A DNA stretch of 64,000 bases, from positions 62,001 through 126,000 of the forward strand of contig NZ_JAAOCA010000015.1 in the NCBI RefSeq assembly GCF_014694385.1, written 5' to 3'. Below the pieces are notes generated by a model. That model saw nothing but the letters and a program-made list of their open reading frames with translations, made no database searches and was not told the DNA's origin. The position numbers and the translations under genes were made by a program. Positions 25,203 to 34,429 of this stretch are shown piece by piece (positions within the stretch are counted from its first letter, which is position 1; every line of letters begins with the position of its first letter). The stretch comes from Pseudomonas typographi (lineage in GTDB: Bacteria > Pseudomonadota > Gammaproteobacteria > Pseudomonadales > Pseudomonadaceae).

Positions 25203-26453
25203 ATGTCAGTGGAAAAAATCAACACCTTGGTGGTCGGCGCAGGCCAGGCGGGTGTCGCGATGAGCGAGCATCTTTCACTCATGGGTGTGCCGCACGTGGT
25301 TTTGGAGCGCAACCGAATCGCAGAACGCTGGCGTTCGGAACGCTGGGACTCGCTGGTTGCCAATGGCCCGGCCTGGCACGATCGCTTCCCCAGCTTGAAA
25401 TTCAACGGCATTTCGCCGGATGCCTTTGCGCCCAAAGAGCGTATGGCAGACTATTTCGAAGAGTACGCCGCCATGTTGAAGGCGCCGGTTCGCACAGGCG
25501 TCGAAGTGCTCAAGGTAGAGCGCCACGTTGGCCGCCCGGGGTTCAAGGTGACCACTTCGCAGGGCGTGATCGAAGCCTCCAACGTGGTCGCGGCGACGGG
25601 CCCGTTTCAGCGCCCAGCCGTGCCGAACATCGTCTCCGAGCAGGTAAAAGTTCAGCAACTTCACTCTTCGGCCTACAAGAACCCAGGCCAATTGGCCGAG
25701 GGCGCTGTGCTGGTGGTGGGTGCCGGTGCCTCCGGTTCGCAGATCGCCGAGGAACTGCAAAAGGCCGGGAAGACCGTGTACCTTTCGGTGGGTGAGCACT
25801 ACCGCCCGCCTCGGGCGTACCGCGGCCGCGACTATTGCTGGTGGCTGGGTGCTCTGGGCCTGTGGGACGAAGTCCGTATCACCCCCAAGAAGAAGCACGT
25901 GGCCTTCGCCGTCAGCGGCTATGACGGCGGTAAAACGGTGGATTTCCGCCGCCTCGCGCACCAAGGTATTACCCTGGTGGGCCTGACCAAAGCCTGCCAT
26001 AACGGTGTTATGGAGTTCGAACCCGGCTTGGCGGCCAATGTGGCTGAAGGTGACCGGGCTTACTTCGACGTGCTGCGTGACGCCGATGCCTATATCGAGC
26101 AGAACGGCCTGCCGTTCCCGCCGGAACCCGAAGCCTGGGAGCTGCTGCCTGACCCGGACTGCCTGACCCACCCGCTGCTGAGCCTGGACCTGGCGCAAGC
26201 GGGCATTACCACGATCCTCTGGGCAACGGGCTTCAAGTTCGATTTCAGTTGGCTGCAGGTCAATGCCTTCGATGAAAAAGGCGAACCCTTCCACAAGCGC
26301 GGGATCTGCGCAGAAGGCGGGATCTACTTCCTCGGGCTGCCCAACCTGGTCAACCGCGCCTCCTCGTTTATCTATGGCGTCTGGCATGACGCGAAATATA
26401 TCGCCGACCACATTGTGCTGCAGAACGAGTACATGGCGTACGAGAAATCCTGA
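25203..26453 (+). CDS. flavin-containing monooxygenase (CzcO/YUCCA-like)
   Basis: A 416-residue NAD(P)H- and FAD-dependent monooxygenase. The FAD motif GAGQAG is near residue 13, followed by ERWRSERWDSL near residue 41; the NADPH motif GAGASG is near residue 178; a third family motif ATGFKFDFSWL is near residue 342. Such enzymes hydroxylate amines or sulfides or open rings by Baeyer-Villiger oxidation. It opens group 4 and is divergent from a LysR gene. A 195-base gap with its own promoter block separates it from the RidA gene, so they may be separate transcripts under common control. Confidence 0.88.
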   Translation: MSVEKINTLVVGAGQAGVAMSEHLSLMGVPHVVLERNRIAERWRSERWDSLVANGPAWHDRFPSLKFNGISPDAFAPKERMADYFEEYAAMLKAPVRTGVEVLKVERHVGRPGFKVTTSQGVIEASNVVAATGPFQRPAVPNIVSEQVKVQQLHSSAYKNPGQLAEGAVLVVGAGASGSQIAEELQKAGKTVYLSVGEHYRPPRAYRGRDYCWWLGALGLWDEVRITPKKKHVAFAVSGYDGGKTVDFRRLAHQGITLVGLTKACHNGVMEFEPGLAANVAEGDRAYFDVLRDADAYIEQNGLPFPPEPEAWELLPDPDCLTHPLLSLDLAQAGITTILWATGFKFDFSWLQVNAFDEKGEPFHKRGICAEGGIYFLGLPNLVNRASSFIYGVWHDAKYIADHIVLQNEYMAYEKS

Positions 26454-26552
26454 AGCCGCTACAGCGATACACTGCGATGGCGGCGCCGCCGCCCTCACGG
26501 TGTATCGCCAGACCGCCCCAGCGACGACACCCCAGCGCAGGCCGCAGGCTTT

Positions 26553-26617
26553 GGTTTTTCCTAACCAATGCCGTGTGCAAATACTGGTTTCGCCGAAGCG
26601 GGGGCAATGTGAAGCTT
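26553..26617 (+). promoter_or_regulatory. repeated promoter block upstream of the RidA operon
   Basis: Ungapped match of about 72 percent to 18111-18175, with GGTTTTTCCTAA (26553-26564), CTGGTTTCG (26584-26592) and GTGAAGCTT (26609-26617) at the same spacings. It ends 31 bases before the ATG at 26649. A similar ATTCACCC follows both copies. Confidence 0.6.
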
Positions 26618-26648
26618 GCAGCATTCACCCCCTTAAGAGACGCCCGGC

Positions 26649-27074
26649 ATGCCTACCCATACCCGCATCCGCATGTTCAACACCAAGCAGACCTACCCTA
26701 ACCAGTCGCTGGACAACGACCTGTGCCAAGCTGTACGCGCGGGCAACACGGTCTATGTGCGCGGGCAGATCGGCACCGATTTCGATGGCAACCTGGTCGG
26801 CCTTGGCGACCCGCGGGCGCAGGCCGAGCAAGCCATGAAAAACGTCAAGCAACTGCTTGAAGAAGCGGGCTCCGACCTCTCCCATATCGTCAAGACCACC
26901 ACGTACATCATCGACCCTCGCTATCGCGAGCCCGTGTACCAGGTGGTAGGCAAATGGCTCAAGGGGGTGTTCCCGATCTCCACTGGGCTGGTGATTTCCG
27001 GGCTCGGCCAACCTGAATGGCTGATGGAAATCGACGTGATTGCCGTTATCCCGGATGACTGGGCCGCCGCCTGA
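26649..27074 (+). CDS. RidA/YjgF-family protein, third copy
   Basis: A 141-residue Rid protein heading a long operon with a polyamine-type importer. The C-terminal motif reads PISTGLVISGL then EIDVIAVIP; the RidA active-site Arg is replaced by Ser, as in the 3215 copy. A degenerate relative lies at 42603 beside the second DUF1028 gene, so a Rid protein is an ancestral member of this cluster type. It might bind an intermediate, or act by non-classical chemistry. Confidence 0.87.
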   Translation: MPTHTRIRMFNTKQTYPNQSLDNDLCQAVRAGNTVYVRGQIGTDFDGNLVGLGDPRAQAEQAMKNVKQLLEEAGSDLSHIVKTTTYIIDPRYREPVYQVVGKWLKGVFPISTGLVISGLGQPEWLMEIDVIAVIPDDWAAA

Positions 27075-27102
27075 ATCACTCGCCCTTGCTAGCGGAGCGC
27101 CC

Positions 27103-28263
27103 ATGGCCACTGCACAGATAAACAGCCTTGAACCGGCGACCGTGGCCGCGCCCTGCGCCGCCACACCCCGGATCAATGTCGCCGTGCAACTGGACAACGT
27201 CCTCAAGCGCTTCGGCGATTCGATTGCGCTGCATGAGGTTTCGTTAAAGATTCAGGAAGGGGAATTCGTCACCCTGCTGGGCCCGTCAGGCTGCGGCAAA
27301 ACCACCCTGCTCAACCTGATGGCCGGCTTTGCCGAGCCCGACCATGGCGAGATCTTCATCGACGGCCAACTGGTGACCGAAACCCCGCCCTACCAACGGG
27401 AAATCGGCATCGTGTTTCAGAACTACGCCTTATTCCCGCACATGAGCGTGGCGAAAAACATCGGCTACGGGTTACGTATGCGCGGCGTAGCCAAAGCCGA
27501 GACTGCCCAGCACGTCGAGCAGGCTCTGGCGCTGGTCAAGCTGCAAGGCTACGGCGAGCGCAAACCACGCGAGCTCTCCGGTGGCCAGCAGCAGCGAGTG
27601 GCCTTGGCGCGGGCACTGGTGATCCGGCCCAAGGTGTTGCTGCTCGATGAACCGTTCTCGGCGCTGGATAAAAACCTGCGCCTGTCGATGCAGATCGAAC
27701 TGAAGGACATCCAGCGCAAGCTGGGGGTTACCACGGTGTTCGTCACCCATGACCAGAGCGAAGCCCTGAGCATGAGCGACCGGGTAGTGGTGATGGCTGC
27801 CGGCCATGTGCGCCAAATCGGCACGCCCGATGCGATCTATCGGCACCCGCAAGACCCATTCGTGGCCAGCTTCGTCGGCGACGTCAATATCCTCCCCGGT
27901 CGCTACCTGAGCCGCGACGATCTGGCCACCCTGGCACTGGGCGACAGCGTGCTGCGAGTGCCCGCCGAGCGTGTACAGGCCGAAGTCGGCGCGCGGGTAG
28001 ACATCTACCTGCGCCCGGAGAACATTCGCCTGGGCCCGCTGGGCCCGGACACACTGCTCAGCGCCACCGTGGTGACCCATGTGTTCCAGGGTGACCATGT
28101 CGATATCCATCTGGACGTCCCTGCCCTGGGCCAGAACCGCCTGTTCGTGCGCCAGTCCGGGCTCGGCGCGCTGACCCGCTGGCCCGTAGGTACCGCCGCC
28201 GGCCTGAGCTTCGACGCGCAAGGCCTCTGCGCCTTCGCCGCCGGCGCCTCGCCCACCCCTTGA
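27103..28263 (+). CDS. ABC transporter ATP-binding protein, PotA-like
   Basis: A 386-residue ATPase of the spermidine/putrescine/iron type. Walker A GPSGCGKTT is near residue 63, signature [15 protein letters not shown] near 162, Walker B VLLLDEPFSALDK near 182, His switch VTHDQSEAL near 217, and a C-terminal TOBE domain from about 295 (YLRPENIRLGPLG). The N-terminal 27 residues before the core are a non-conserved extension. ATG 27103 follows GCGGAGC. Its partner binding protein and permeases are 3.3 kb downstream (31593-34369), an unusual split by five enzyme genes. Confidence 0.9.
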   Translation: MATAQINSLEPATVAAPCAATPRINVAVQLDNVLKRFGDSIALHEVSLKIQEGEFVTLLGPSGCGKTTLLNLMAGFAEPDHGEIFIDGQLVTETPPYQREIGIVFQNYALFPHMSVAKNIGYGLRMRGVAKAETAQHVEQALALVKLQGYGERKPRELSGGQQQRVALARALVIRPKVLLLDEPFSALDKNLRLSMQIELKDIQRKLGVTTVFVTHDQSEALSMSDRVVVMAAGHVRQIGTPDAIYRHPQDPFVASFVGDVNILPGRYLSRDDLATLALGDSVLRVPAERVQAEVGARVDIYLRPENIRLGPLGPDTLLSATVVTHVFQGDHVDIHLDVPALGQNRLFVRQSGLGALTRWPVGTAAGLSFDAQGLCAFAAGASPTP

Positions 28264-28335
28264 AGCTGAGCATTCCATGACCGCTATCGATCACCTAACC
28301 CCCACCACCCGCCACCCGCTACCGGGCCAACCCGC

Positions 28336-29340
28336 ATGAGCCGGCTTGCTGAAACCATCAGCGCGGTTATCGCCCGGGAACCCGGTGCGCCCAGCGTGCT
28401 GCAGCGCGTCGAGCGGCCGATGCCGCGCCCCGAGCCGGGCGAACTGCTGATTCGCGTGGCCGCCGCGGGCGTCAACCGCCCGGACCTGATGCAGCGCAGC
28501 GGCATGCCGATGCCGCCCGGCACTCCAGAGGTGTTGGGCCTGGAAGCGGCGGGCACCGTGGTGGCCGTAGGCAGCGGGGCCCATGGCTTCGCCCCTGGCG
28601 ATCGGGTAATGGCCTTGCTGAACGGCGGCGGTTATGCGCAGTACTGCGTCGCGCTGGCCAGCCATTGCCTGCCGGTGCCCGCCGAACTGCCGCTGGAAGA
28701 GGCGGCCGGTGTGCCGGAGGCGGCCTTTACGGTGTGGCATAACCTGTTCGAACTGGGGCGCCTGCGCGCCGGCGAAACCGTATTGATCCATGGCGCCGCC
28801 AGCGGCGTTGGCAGCTTTGCCGTGCAGTGCGCCCACGCCGCTGGCGCCAGGGTCATCGCCACCGCCGGCGGCGCCGAAAAAGTCGCCATGCTCCAGGCGC
28901 TCGGGGTCTGGCGTGCGGTCGATCGCCATGGCCAAGACTTCGTCGAAGTGGTCGCAGCATGCACCGAAGGGCGCGGCGTCGATGTGGTCCTCGACAACGT
29001 TGGCGGCCCTTACGTGGCGCGCAACCTGGAGGCCATGGCCGCGGGCGGGCGCCACGTCAGCCTGTCGTTCCTGCAAGGGGCGAAGGTCGAATTGGACCTG
29101 CAACTGTTGATGCGCAAAAGCCTGAGCCTCACGTCGTCCACGCTGCGGCCCAAGAGTGCCGAGGAGAAGGCCCGCCTGGCGGCCTGCATTCGCGAAGGGC
29201 TGCTGCCGTGGCTGGCATCCGGCCAGGTACGACCGCTGATTCACACCCGCCTACCCCTGGAGCAGGCCGCCGATGCGCACCGCCTGCTGGAAAGCAACGC
29301 TAATCTCGGCAAAGTACTGCTGATCCCCGAGGCGCCGTAG
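28336..29340 (+). CDS. NADPH:quinone oxidoreductase-like (zinc-independent MDR, PIG3 type)
   Basis: A 334-residue medium-chain reductase of the quinone oxidoreductase/PIG3 branch. It has the N-terminal GroES-like part (VNRPDLMQRSGMPMPPG near residue 55) without the zinc Cys cluster, and the NADPH motif HGAASGVGSFA near residue 152. PIG3-type enzymes reduce quinones or activated double bonds. It is followed by a GST and dehydrogenase genes in the same direction, so it probably reduces an oxidised pathway intermediate. Confidence 0.88.
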   Translation: MSRLAETISAVIAREPGAPSVLQRVERPMPRPEPGELLIRVAAAGVNRPDLMQRSGMPMPPGTPEVLGLEAAGTVVAVGSGAHGFAPGDRVMALLNGGGYAQYCVALASHCLPVPAELPLEEAAGVPEAAFTVWHNLFELGRLRAGETVLIHGAASGVGSFAVQCAHAAGARVIATAGGAEKVAMLQALGVWRAVDRHGQDFVEVVAACTEGRGVDVVLDNVGGPYVARNLEAMAAGGRHVSLSFLQGAKVELDLQLLMRKSLSLTSSTLRPKSAEEKARLAACIREGLLPWLASGQVRPLIHTRLPLEQAADAHRLLESNANLGKVLLIPEAP

Positions 29341-29384
29341 CGCCCGGCAGAATCGCCGACGCCCCATCACCCCATGGAGTTCCG

Positions 29385-29999
29385 ATGTTCAAACTTTATT
29401 ACGCCTCGACCTCCCCCTACGTGCGCAAGGTCATGGTTACCGCCCACTGCCTGGGGCTGGCCGAGCAAATCGAGAAACTCGACTCGGCGGCCCACCCGAT
29501 CAAGCGCGACGAGCGCATCGCCAGTTTCAACCCGCTGGCCAAGGTGCCGGCGCTGCAGACCGCTAACGGCCTGGCGTTGTACGACAGCCGGGTGATCTGC
29601 GAATACCTCGATACCTATGCCGGCGGCTCGCTGTTCCCCCGCGAGGGCCGGCAACGCTGGCTCAGCCTGGCCCGCCAGGCCTTGGGCGATGGGCTGCTGG
29701 ACGCGGCCTTGCTGGCCCGTTACGAAGCCTTCGCGCGGCCGGCCGACAAGCAATGGAGTGGCTGGGTCGACGGCCAAATGGCCAAGATCCATGCGGCCCT
29801 GGCCGAAATCGAGACCCAGGCGCCGCGCTACGGCAGCGTGCCCGATGACATCGGCTTGATCACCCTCGGCTGTGGCCTGGGTTACCTGGATTTCCGCTTT
29901 GCCAGCCTCGACTGGCGCGCCAGCCACCCCGCTACGGCCGCCTGGTTCGCCGAATTCGACCAGCACCCTGCCATGGTCGCCACCCGCCCCTTTGAGTGA
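29385..29999 (+). CDS. glutathione S-transferase family protein
   Basis: A 204-residue GST. The thioredoxin-like domain starts FKLYYASTSPYVRKVM with the family Ser/Tyr region at residues 7-11; the glutathione-binding FNPLAKVPAL and YDSRVICEYLD lie near residues 46 and 65; an all-helical domain follows. ATG 29385 follows TGGAG. In catabolic operons GSTs may isomerise maleyl-type compounds or detoxify quinones, consistent with the quinone reductase next door; not proven. Confidence 0.88.
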   Translation: MFKLYYASTSPYVRKVMVTAHCLGLAEQIEKLDSAAHPIKRDERIASFNPLAKVPALQTANGLALYDSRVICEYLDTYAGGSLFPREGRQRWLSLARQALGDGLLDAALLARYEAFARPADKQWSGWVDGQMAKIHAALAEIETQAPRYGSVPDDIGLITLGCGLGYLDFRFASLDWRASHPATAAWFAEFDQHPAMVATRPFE

Positions 30000-30015
30000 A
30001 GCCCTGGAGCCAGCC

Positions 30016-30465
30016 ATGCCCCGTACCGTGTACTTTCTCAACGGCCCTAACGCCAACCTTTACGGGCTGGACAGCAGCGGCACCTACGGCAGCGAAAGCT
30101 TTGCCAGCATCGAAGCCCGCTGCCAGCGCCACGCCGCCGAACTGGGGCTGCAACTGGATTTTCGCCAGAGTAACCACGAAGGCGTACTGGTCGACTGGAT
30201 TCAAGAAGCCCGCCTGCATGCCGACGCCGTGATCATCAACGCGGCCGGCCTGACCTACAGCTCTGTGCCCATTCTCGACGCATTGCTGGCCTTCGACGGC
30301 CCCATCATCGAAGCGCACATGAGCAATATCTGGAAGCGTGAGCGTTTTCGTCATCACTCCTATGTGTCCAAGGCCGCCACCGGGGTGATCGCTGGCCTCG
30401 GCGCGCTGGGCTATCGGCTGGCGCTGGCGGCGGTAGCAGAACTACTGTTGGAGGAAAAGCCATGA
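30016..30465 (+). CDS. type II 3-dehydroquinate dehydratase-like protein with altered active site
   Basis: A 149-residue AroQ-fold protein of normal family length. Retained features are NGPN at the start, the lid Tyr (TYG), FRQSNHEG, the His in EAHMSN and FRHHSY with GVIAGLGALGY. Two key residues differ: the lid Arg (Arg19 in the Mycobacterium tuberculosis enzyme) aligns with Asp in GLDSSG, and the His of the THTS motif is Tyr in LTYSSV; the Arg of the RDA motif is Leu. Lid Arg is essential in known enzymes, so ordinary dehydroquinase activity is doubtful. It overlaps the next gene (ATGA). It may dehydrate a different hydroxylated ring compound. Confidence 0.82.
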   Translation: MPRTVYFLNGPNANLYGLDSSGTYGSESFASIEARCQRHAAELGLQLDFRQSNHEGVLVDWIQEARLHADAVIINAAGLTYSSVPILDALLAFDGPIIEAHMSNIWKRERFRHHSYVSKAATGVIAGLGALGYRLALAAVAELLLEEKP

Positions 30466-31394
30466 ACTCGACCTTTGTGTTCTACAGTGAACTCGACCGT
30501 TTTGAAGAGTGGCGGGCGCTGTTGGCGCCGCTGCTGCCGGGCGTGCATATCTGCCGGGCGCAGGACGTCGAAGACCCCGCCAGCGTGCACTACGCGCTGG
30601 TATGGAAACCGCCACAGGGCTTCTTTGGCAGGTATCCGCGCTTGAAACTGCTGATCAACCTGGGGGCGGGGGTGGATTCGCTGGTGGGGCGCGACGACCT
30701 ACCCGCCGTGCCCATCACCCGCATTTGCGACCCGGACATGAGCCGTATGATGGCCAGCTACGTGCTGTTCGCTGTGCTGCGCTATGCCCGGGACATCCCG
30801 GCTTTCGAGCGCGCCCAACGCGAGCGCCGTTGGCATTACCTGCACCCGCGCGTGCCCTCCAGCATCAGGGTGGGCGTGCTGGGCTTGGGCGAACTGGGTG
30901 CTTATGCGGCGCTGGAACTGGCGCGCCAGGGCCTGGATGTGCGCGGCTGGTCGCGCTCGGAAAAACACCTGGCCGGCGTCACCTGCGTAAGCGGGATGGG
31001 CAACCTGGCGGGGTTTCTCGCCAGCAGCGACATTCTGGTGGTGATGTTACCACTCACCGCACAGACCCGTGGCCTGCTGAACGCCGAACGCCTGGCCCTG
31101 CTGCCCAAGGGCGGTTGCTTGATCAATGTGTCCCGTGGCGCCGTGGTCGATCAGCAGGCGCTGACCGCCGCGCTGGCCAGCAGGCAGATCGGCCAGGCTA
31201 CGCTGGACGTATTCGACCACGAACCGCTGCCGCCAGAGGATCCACTCTGGGCGCTGGATAACGTGCTGATCACCCCGCACATGGCCTCCATCGCCATCCC
31301 CGCCACGGCGGCGCAGCAGATCGCCGATAACATCCTGCGGTTGGGGCGCGGCGAAGCGGTGCTGCACCAGGTCGACCCGGCTCGCGGTTATTGA
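30462..31394 (+). CDS. D-2-hydroxyacid dehydrogenase, glyoxylate/hydroxypyruvate reductase A-like
   Basis: A 310-residue NAD(P)-dependent D-2-hydroxyacid dehydrogenase resembling GhrA. The Rossmann motif VGVLGLGELGAYAA is near residue 137; catalytic residues are Arg in NVSRGAVVDQ near 228, Glu in FDHEPLP near 257, and His in ITPHMAS near 274. It overlaps the AroQ-like gene by four bases. GhrA reduces glyoxylate and hydroxypyruvate, so the pathway could release a two- or three-carbon keto acid, as inference. Confidence 0.89.
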   Translation: MNSTFVFYSELDRFEEWRALLAPLLPGVHICRAQDVEDPASVHYALVWKPPQGFFGRYPRLKLLINLGAGVDSLVGRDDLPAVPITRICDPDMSRMMASYVLFAVLRYARDIPAFERAQRERRWHYLHPRVPSSIRVGVLGLGELGAYAALELARQGLDVRGWSRSEKHLAGVTCVSGMGNLAGFLASSDILVVMLPLTAQTRGLLNAERLALLPKGGCLINVSRGAVVDQQALTAALASRQIGQATLDVFDHEPLPPEDPLWALDNVLITPHMASIAIPATAAQQIADNILRLGRGEAVLHQVDPARGY

Positions 31395-31440
31395 AGCAAC
31401 CGGCACGGGCGCCGCACGAAGCCAAACGAGCCCCGGGGGG

Positions 31441-31463
31441 CTGCATCGGAAATTCCGATGCAG
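31441..31463. repeat. 23-base perfect palindrome
   Basis: CTGCATCGGAA (31441-31451), central A, TTCCGATGCAG (31453-31463), in the 198-base gap before the binding-protein gene. Flanking GGG and CCC extend the stem with a small bulge. No T-run follows. It may be an intercistronic RNA hairpin that raises expression of the binding protein, or an operator. Confidence 0.65.
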
Positions 31464-31592
31464 AAGCCCGGCAAAGGCTGTTTTACCCAAGCCAGCGGGC
31501 CGTTCCATCATGGGTTCATCGCGCTAACGCCCTGCGTGCGCCGCTGTTGGCCACAGGGCTGCCCTCTCCGAACCCGCCAGAAGGAATAGAAA

Positions 31593-32621
31593 ATGCTGCG
31601 TCATGCCGTTGCCTTGACCCTAATGAGCACGGCCCTGCTGGCCGCGGCGACTGCCAATGCCGCGGATAAGCTGATCGTCAGCACCTGGGGCGGCAGTTTC
31701 AAAGACCTGATCGACGAAGCCATCGGGCAGCAGTTCACCCAGGAAACCGGTGTCGAGGTCGAGTACGTGACCGGCGGCACCATCGACCGCCTCAACAAGG
31801 CCAAGCTGGCCGGCACCGCCGAAACCGACCTCACCTTCACCACCTCACACGTAGGCTGGCTGTACACCCACGATGGCCTGTTCGAAACCCTGGACATGAG
31901 CAAGCTGCCCAACGCTGCCAACCTGGTGCAACAGGCCAAGCTGAGCCCCTCCCACCTCGGCGTGTGGGGGTATGTGTACACCATCGGCTACCGCCCGGAC
32001 CTGGTGCCCAAGGGTGAGACCTTCGGCAGTTGGGAAGACCTCTGGAAGCCAGAGCTCAAAGGCACGTTGGCCCTGCCCGACTGGGACCCTAGCCATATCA
32101 TCGCGATCTCGGCCAAGCTTTCCGGCAGCGACGCGCAGCATTGGGAAAAAGGCCAGGACAAGCTCAAGGCGTTGATACCCAACATCAAGTCGTTCTACAC
32201 CAACGACGCCAACAGCGAGCAGTTGATCGCGACGGGCGAAACACCGGTGCAGGTGATGTTGTCCATGAACGCTTACCACATGATGGAAGAAGGCGTGAAC
32301 ATCAAGCTGGCGATGCCGAAGGAGGGCGCAGTGCTGGGCGTCGACGCCATGGGCATCAACAAGGGCAGCAAACACGCGGCGCTGGCTTACACATTCATGA
32401 ACATCGCCCTGTCGCCCGAAGTGCAAGCCAAGATCGCCAAGATCAACCACGGCAGCCCGGTAGTGACCAACGCCACGGTCGACCCGGAGATCGCCAAGCT
32501 GCCCGGGATGCTCACCACGAAAGCCCAGTGGGACGCGACCGTGAACATCGACCCCGAGCTGCGCGCCGAGAAGACCGCCGAATGGCGTAAATGGTTCTCG
32601 GAGAACATCATGGCGCATTAA
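31593..32621 (+). CDS. ABC transporter substrate-binding protein, PotD-like
   Basis: A 342-residue family 1 extracellular binding protein with a signal peptide ending near residue 23 (TANAAD). The KLIVSTWGGSFKDLIDEA start and YVTGGTIDRLNKAKL are typical of the polyamine/iron group of binding proteins. The region after residue 110 (LGVWGYVYTIGYRPD) matches the ligand cleft. ATG 31593 has AAGGAAT. The protein supplies the importer formed with the 27103 ATPase and the two following permeases. Confidence 0.9.
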   Translation: MLRHAVALTLMSTALLAAATANAADKLIVSTWGGSFKDLIDEAIGQQFTQETGVEVEYVTGGTIDRLNKAKLAGTAETDLTFTTSHVGWLYTHDGLFETLDMSKLPNAANLVQQAKLSPSHLGVWGYVYTIGYRPDLVPKGETFGSWEDLWKPELKGTLALPDWDPSHIIAISAKLSGSDAQHWEKGQDKLKALIPNIKSFYTNDANSEQLIATGETPVQVMLSMNAYHMMEEGVNIKLAMPKEGAVLGVDAMGINKGSKHAALAYTFMNIALSPEVQAKIAKINHGSPVVTNATVDPEIAKLPGMLTTKAQWDATVNIDPELRAEKTAEWRKWFSENIMAH

Positions 32622-32694
32622 GCCGCGCGCCGCTTCGTGGTGAGCTTATTATTCCAGCGGCCGGCCCACCCGGCCGCACGCTGCGGAAACACCC

Positions 32695-33549
32695 ATGACT
32701 CGAAAACCTGCGTTTGTACTGTGGTTCGTGTTGCCCTCGGCGCTTACCGCATTGGGCCTGATGGTCGCCATGCTGGCCGTGCTGCAATACAGCGTGCGCG
32801 CGTTCATTCCCGGTTCCCTGGAGGTGGGCGGCTTCACGCTCGGCAACTTCCAAGGCTTGTTCAAAAGCCTGTATGCCGAGGCGTTTCTGAATACCGTTTC
32901 GCTGAGCTTCAAAACCGCGCTGTTCGGCCTGCTGCTCAGCTATCCGCTGGCTTATGCGCTGGTGCGCACCCGGGCCGGTTGGCTGAAGTCGAGCATTTTG
33001 ATCATCGCTATCACGCCGCTGTTTCTCGGCGAAGTAGTACGTACCTATTCCTGGATCATCGTGCTGGGCAGCAGTGGCTTTCTCAACAGCGTGCTGCTGG
33101 CCGTGGGCCTGATCGACAAACCCTTACAGCTGATGTTTACCCAGACCGGGGTGGTGCTGGCGCTGGTCCATGTGACGATGCCGATCATGGTACTGATGCT
33201 GGCCACAGGGCTTTCCCACATCGACCCGGCCTACGAAAAGGCCGCTACCAGCCTCGGTGCGGGGCCGATCCGTGCCTTCCTCACGGTGACCCTACCGCTG
33301 TCGCTGCCCGGCATCGTGGCCAGCCTTACCACGGCATTCGCCTGGACGTTCAGCGCGTTTGCCACGCCGCAGCTGATTGGTGGCGGCAAGGTCAGCACCG
33401 TTGCCACGCTGGTGTACCAACTGGGCTTTTCGTCGCTGAATTTCCCTTTTGCTGCCGCCCTGAGTGTCGCTGGCCTGGTGCTGACCGTGCTGTTGCTGGC
33501 CGCGCTTAAACGCATGGCCCGCTCGCTGCAACGCGCTGGAGGCTATTGA
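32695..33549 (+). CDS. ABC transporter permease, PotB-like
   Basis: A 284-residue permease with a first transmembrane helix at residues 8-30 and the BPD_transp_1 coupling loop EKAATSLGAGPIRAFLTVTLPLSLPG near residues 182-207. It is separated from the next permease by one base. It pairs with the PotC-like protein at 33551. Confidence 0.9.
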   Translation: MTRKPAFVLWFVLPSALTALGLMVAMLAVLQYSVRAFIPGSLEVGGFTLGNFQGLFKSLYAEAFLNTVSLSFKTALFGLLLSYPLAYALVRTRAGWLKSSILIIAITPLFLGEVVRTYSWIIVLGSSGFLNSVLLAVGLIDKPLQLMFTQTGVVLALVHVTMPIMVLMLATGLSHIDPAYEKAATSLGAGPIRAFLTVTLPLSLPGIVASLTTAFAWTFSAFATPQLIGGGKVSTVATLVYQLGFSSLNFPFAAALSVAGLVLTVLLLAALKRMARSLQRAGGY

Positions 33550-33550
33550 T

Positions 33551-34369
33551 ATGACCCGCTCCCATCGTGACAAATGGCTCGGCCATGCGGGGCGCTTGCT
33601 GGTCGCGTTGATCTTGCTGTTCGTGCTGCTGCCCACGATCGTGGTGATCATCTCTTCGTTCAGCAGCACCTCGGTGTTGTTCTTTCCGCCCAAGGGCTGG
33701 TCCCTGCGCTGGTTCGTGCGGGCCGCCCACTACGATGATTTTCGCAATGGCTTCTACGCAGGGCTGGTGGTCACCGCCTGGGCCTCGAGCCTGGCGGTGG
33801 TGATCGGCACCACCCTGGCCATCGCGATCAACCGCTACGATTTTCGCTGCAAGCACGCCCTCGAAGGGGTGCTGCTGTCGCCGCTGTTCATCCCCCACTT
33901 CACCATCGGCCTGGGCTTGTTGATGCTGGTGGCGCAACTGAACCTAGGCCGTGGCTACGCACTGGTGATCTTCTGCCACATCGTGCTGGTACTACCTTTC
34001 GTGCTGCGCAGCCTGTATGTGTCACTGCATAACTTGGAGCAGCGGGTCGAGCTGGCCGCCGCGAGCCTGGGGGCTTCGCCCTTGCGCGTGGTGTGGACCA
34101 TCACCGTGCCGCTGATGATTCCGGGGTTGTTCGGTGGTTGGCTGTTTGCCGCTATCCTCTCGTTCAATGAGTTCACCGCGTCGCTGTTCGTGACCACGCA
34201 GGCGACGCAGACCTTGCCCGTTGCTATGTATAACTATGTGCGCGAATTCGCCGACCCCACCCTGGCGGCGCTGTCGGTGGTCTATATCGCCGCCACCGCG
34301 ACCTTGCTCACACTGGCCAATCGTTTCCTTGGCTTGGGCCGCGTGCTGAACGTTGAAGGGGCACGCTGA
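33551..34369 (+). CDS. ABC transporter permease, PotC-like
   Basis: A 272-residue permease with an N-terminal helix near residues 12-34, FSSTSVLFFPPKGWSLRWF near residue 36 (a PotC landmark), and coupling loop LAAASLGASPLRVVWTITVPL near residue 170. The start follows the PotB-like stop by one base. Confidence 0.9.
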   Translation: MTRSHRDKWLGHAGRLLVALILLFVLLPTIVVIISSFSSTSVLFFPPKGWSLRWFVRAAHYDDFRNGFYAGLVVTAWASSLAVVIGTTLAIAINRYDFRCKHALEGVLLSPLFIPHFTIGLGLLMLVAQLNLGRGYALVIFCHIVLVLPFVLRSLYVSLHNLEQRVELAAASLGASPLRVVWTITVPLMIPGLFGGWLFAAILSFNEFTASLFVTTQATQTLPVAMYNYVREFADPTLAALSVVYIAATATLLTLANRFLGLGRVLNVEGAR

Positions 34370-34429
34370 TCGCCGGCCGAAGCCGCGCAGAACATCGACG
34401 CTGAATAAGTACCAGACAGGACGACCACC

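Noticed and set aside
25275..26624. 449-codon minus-strand frame opposite the flavin monooxygenase
   Set aside because: Fully antisense to a well-supported enzyme with no motifs or ribosome site.
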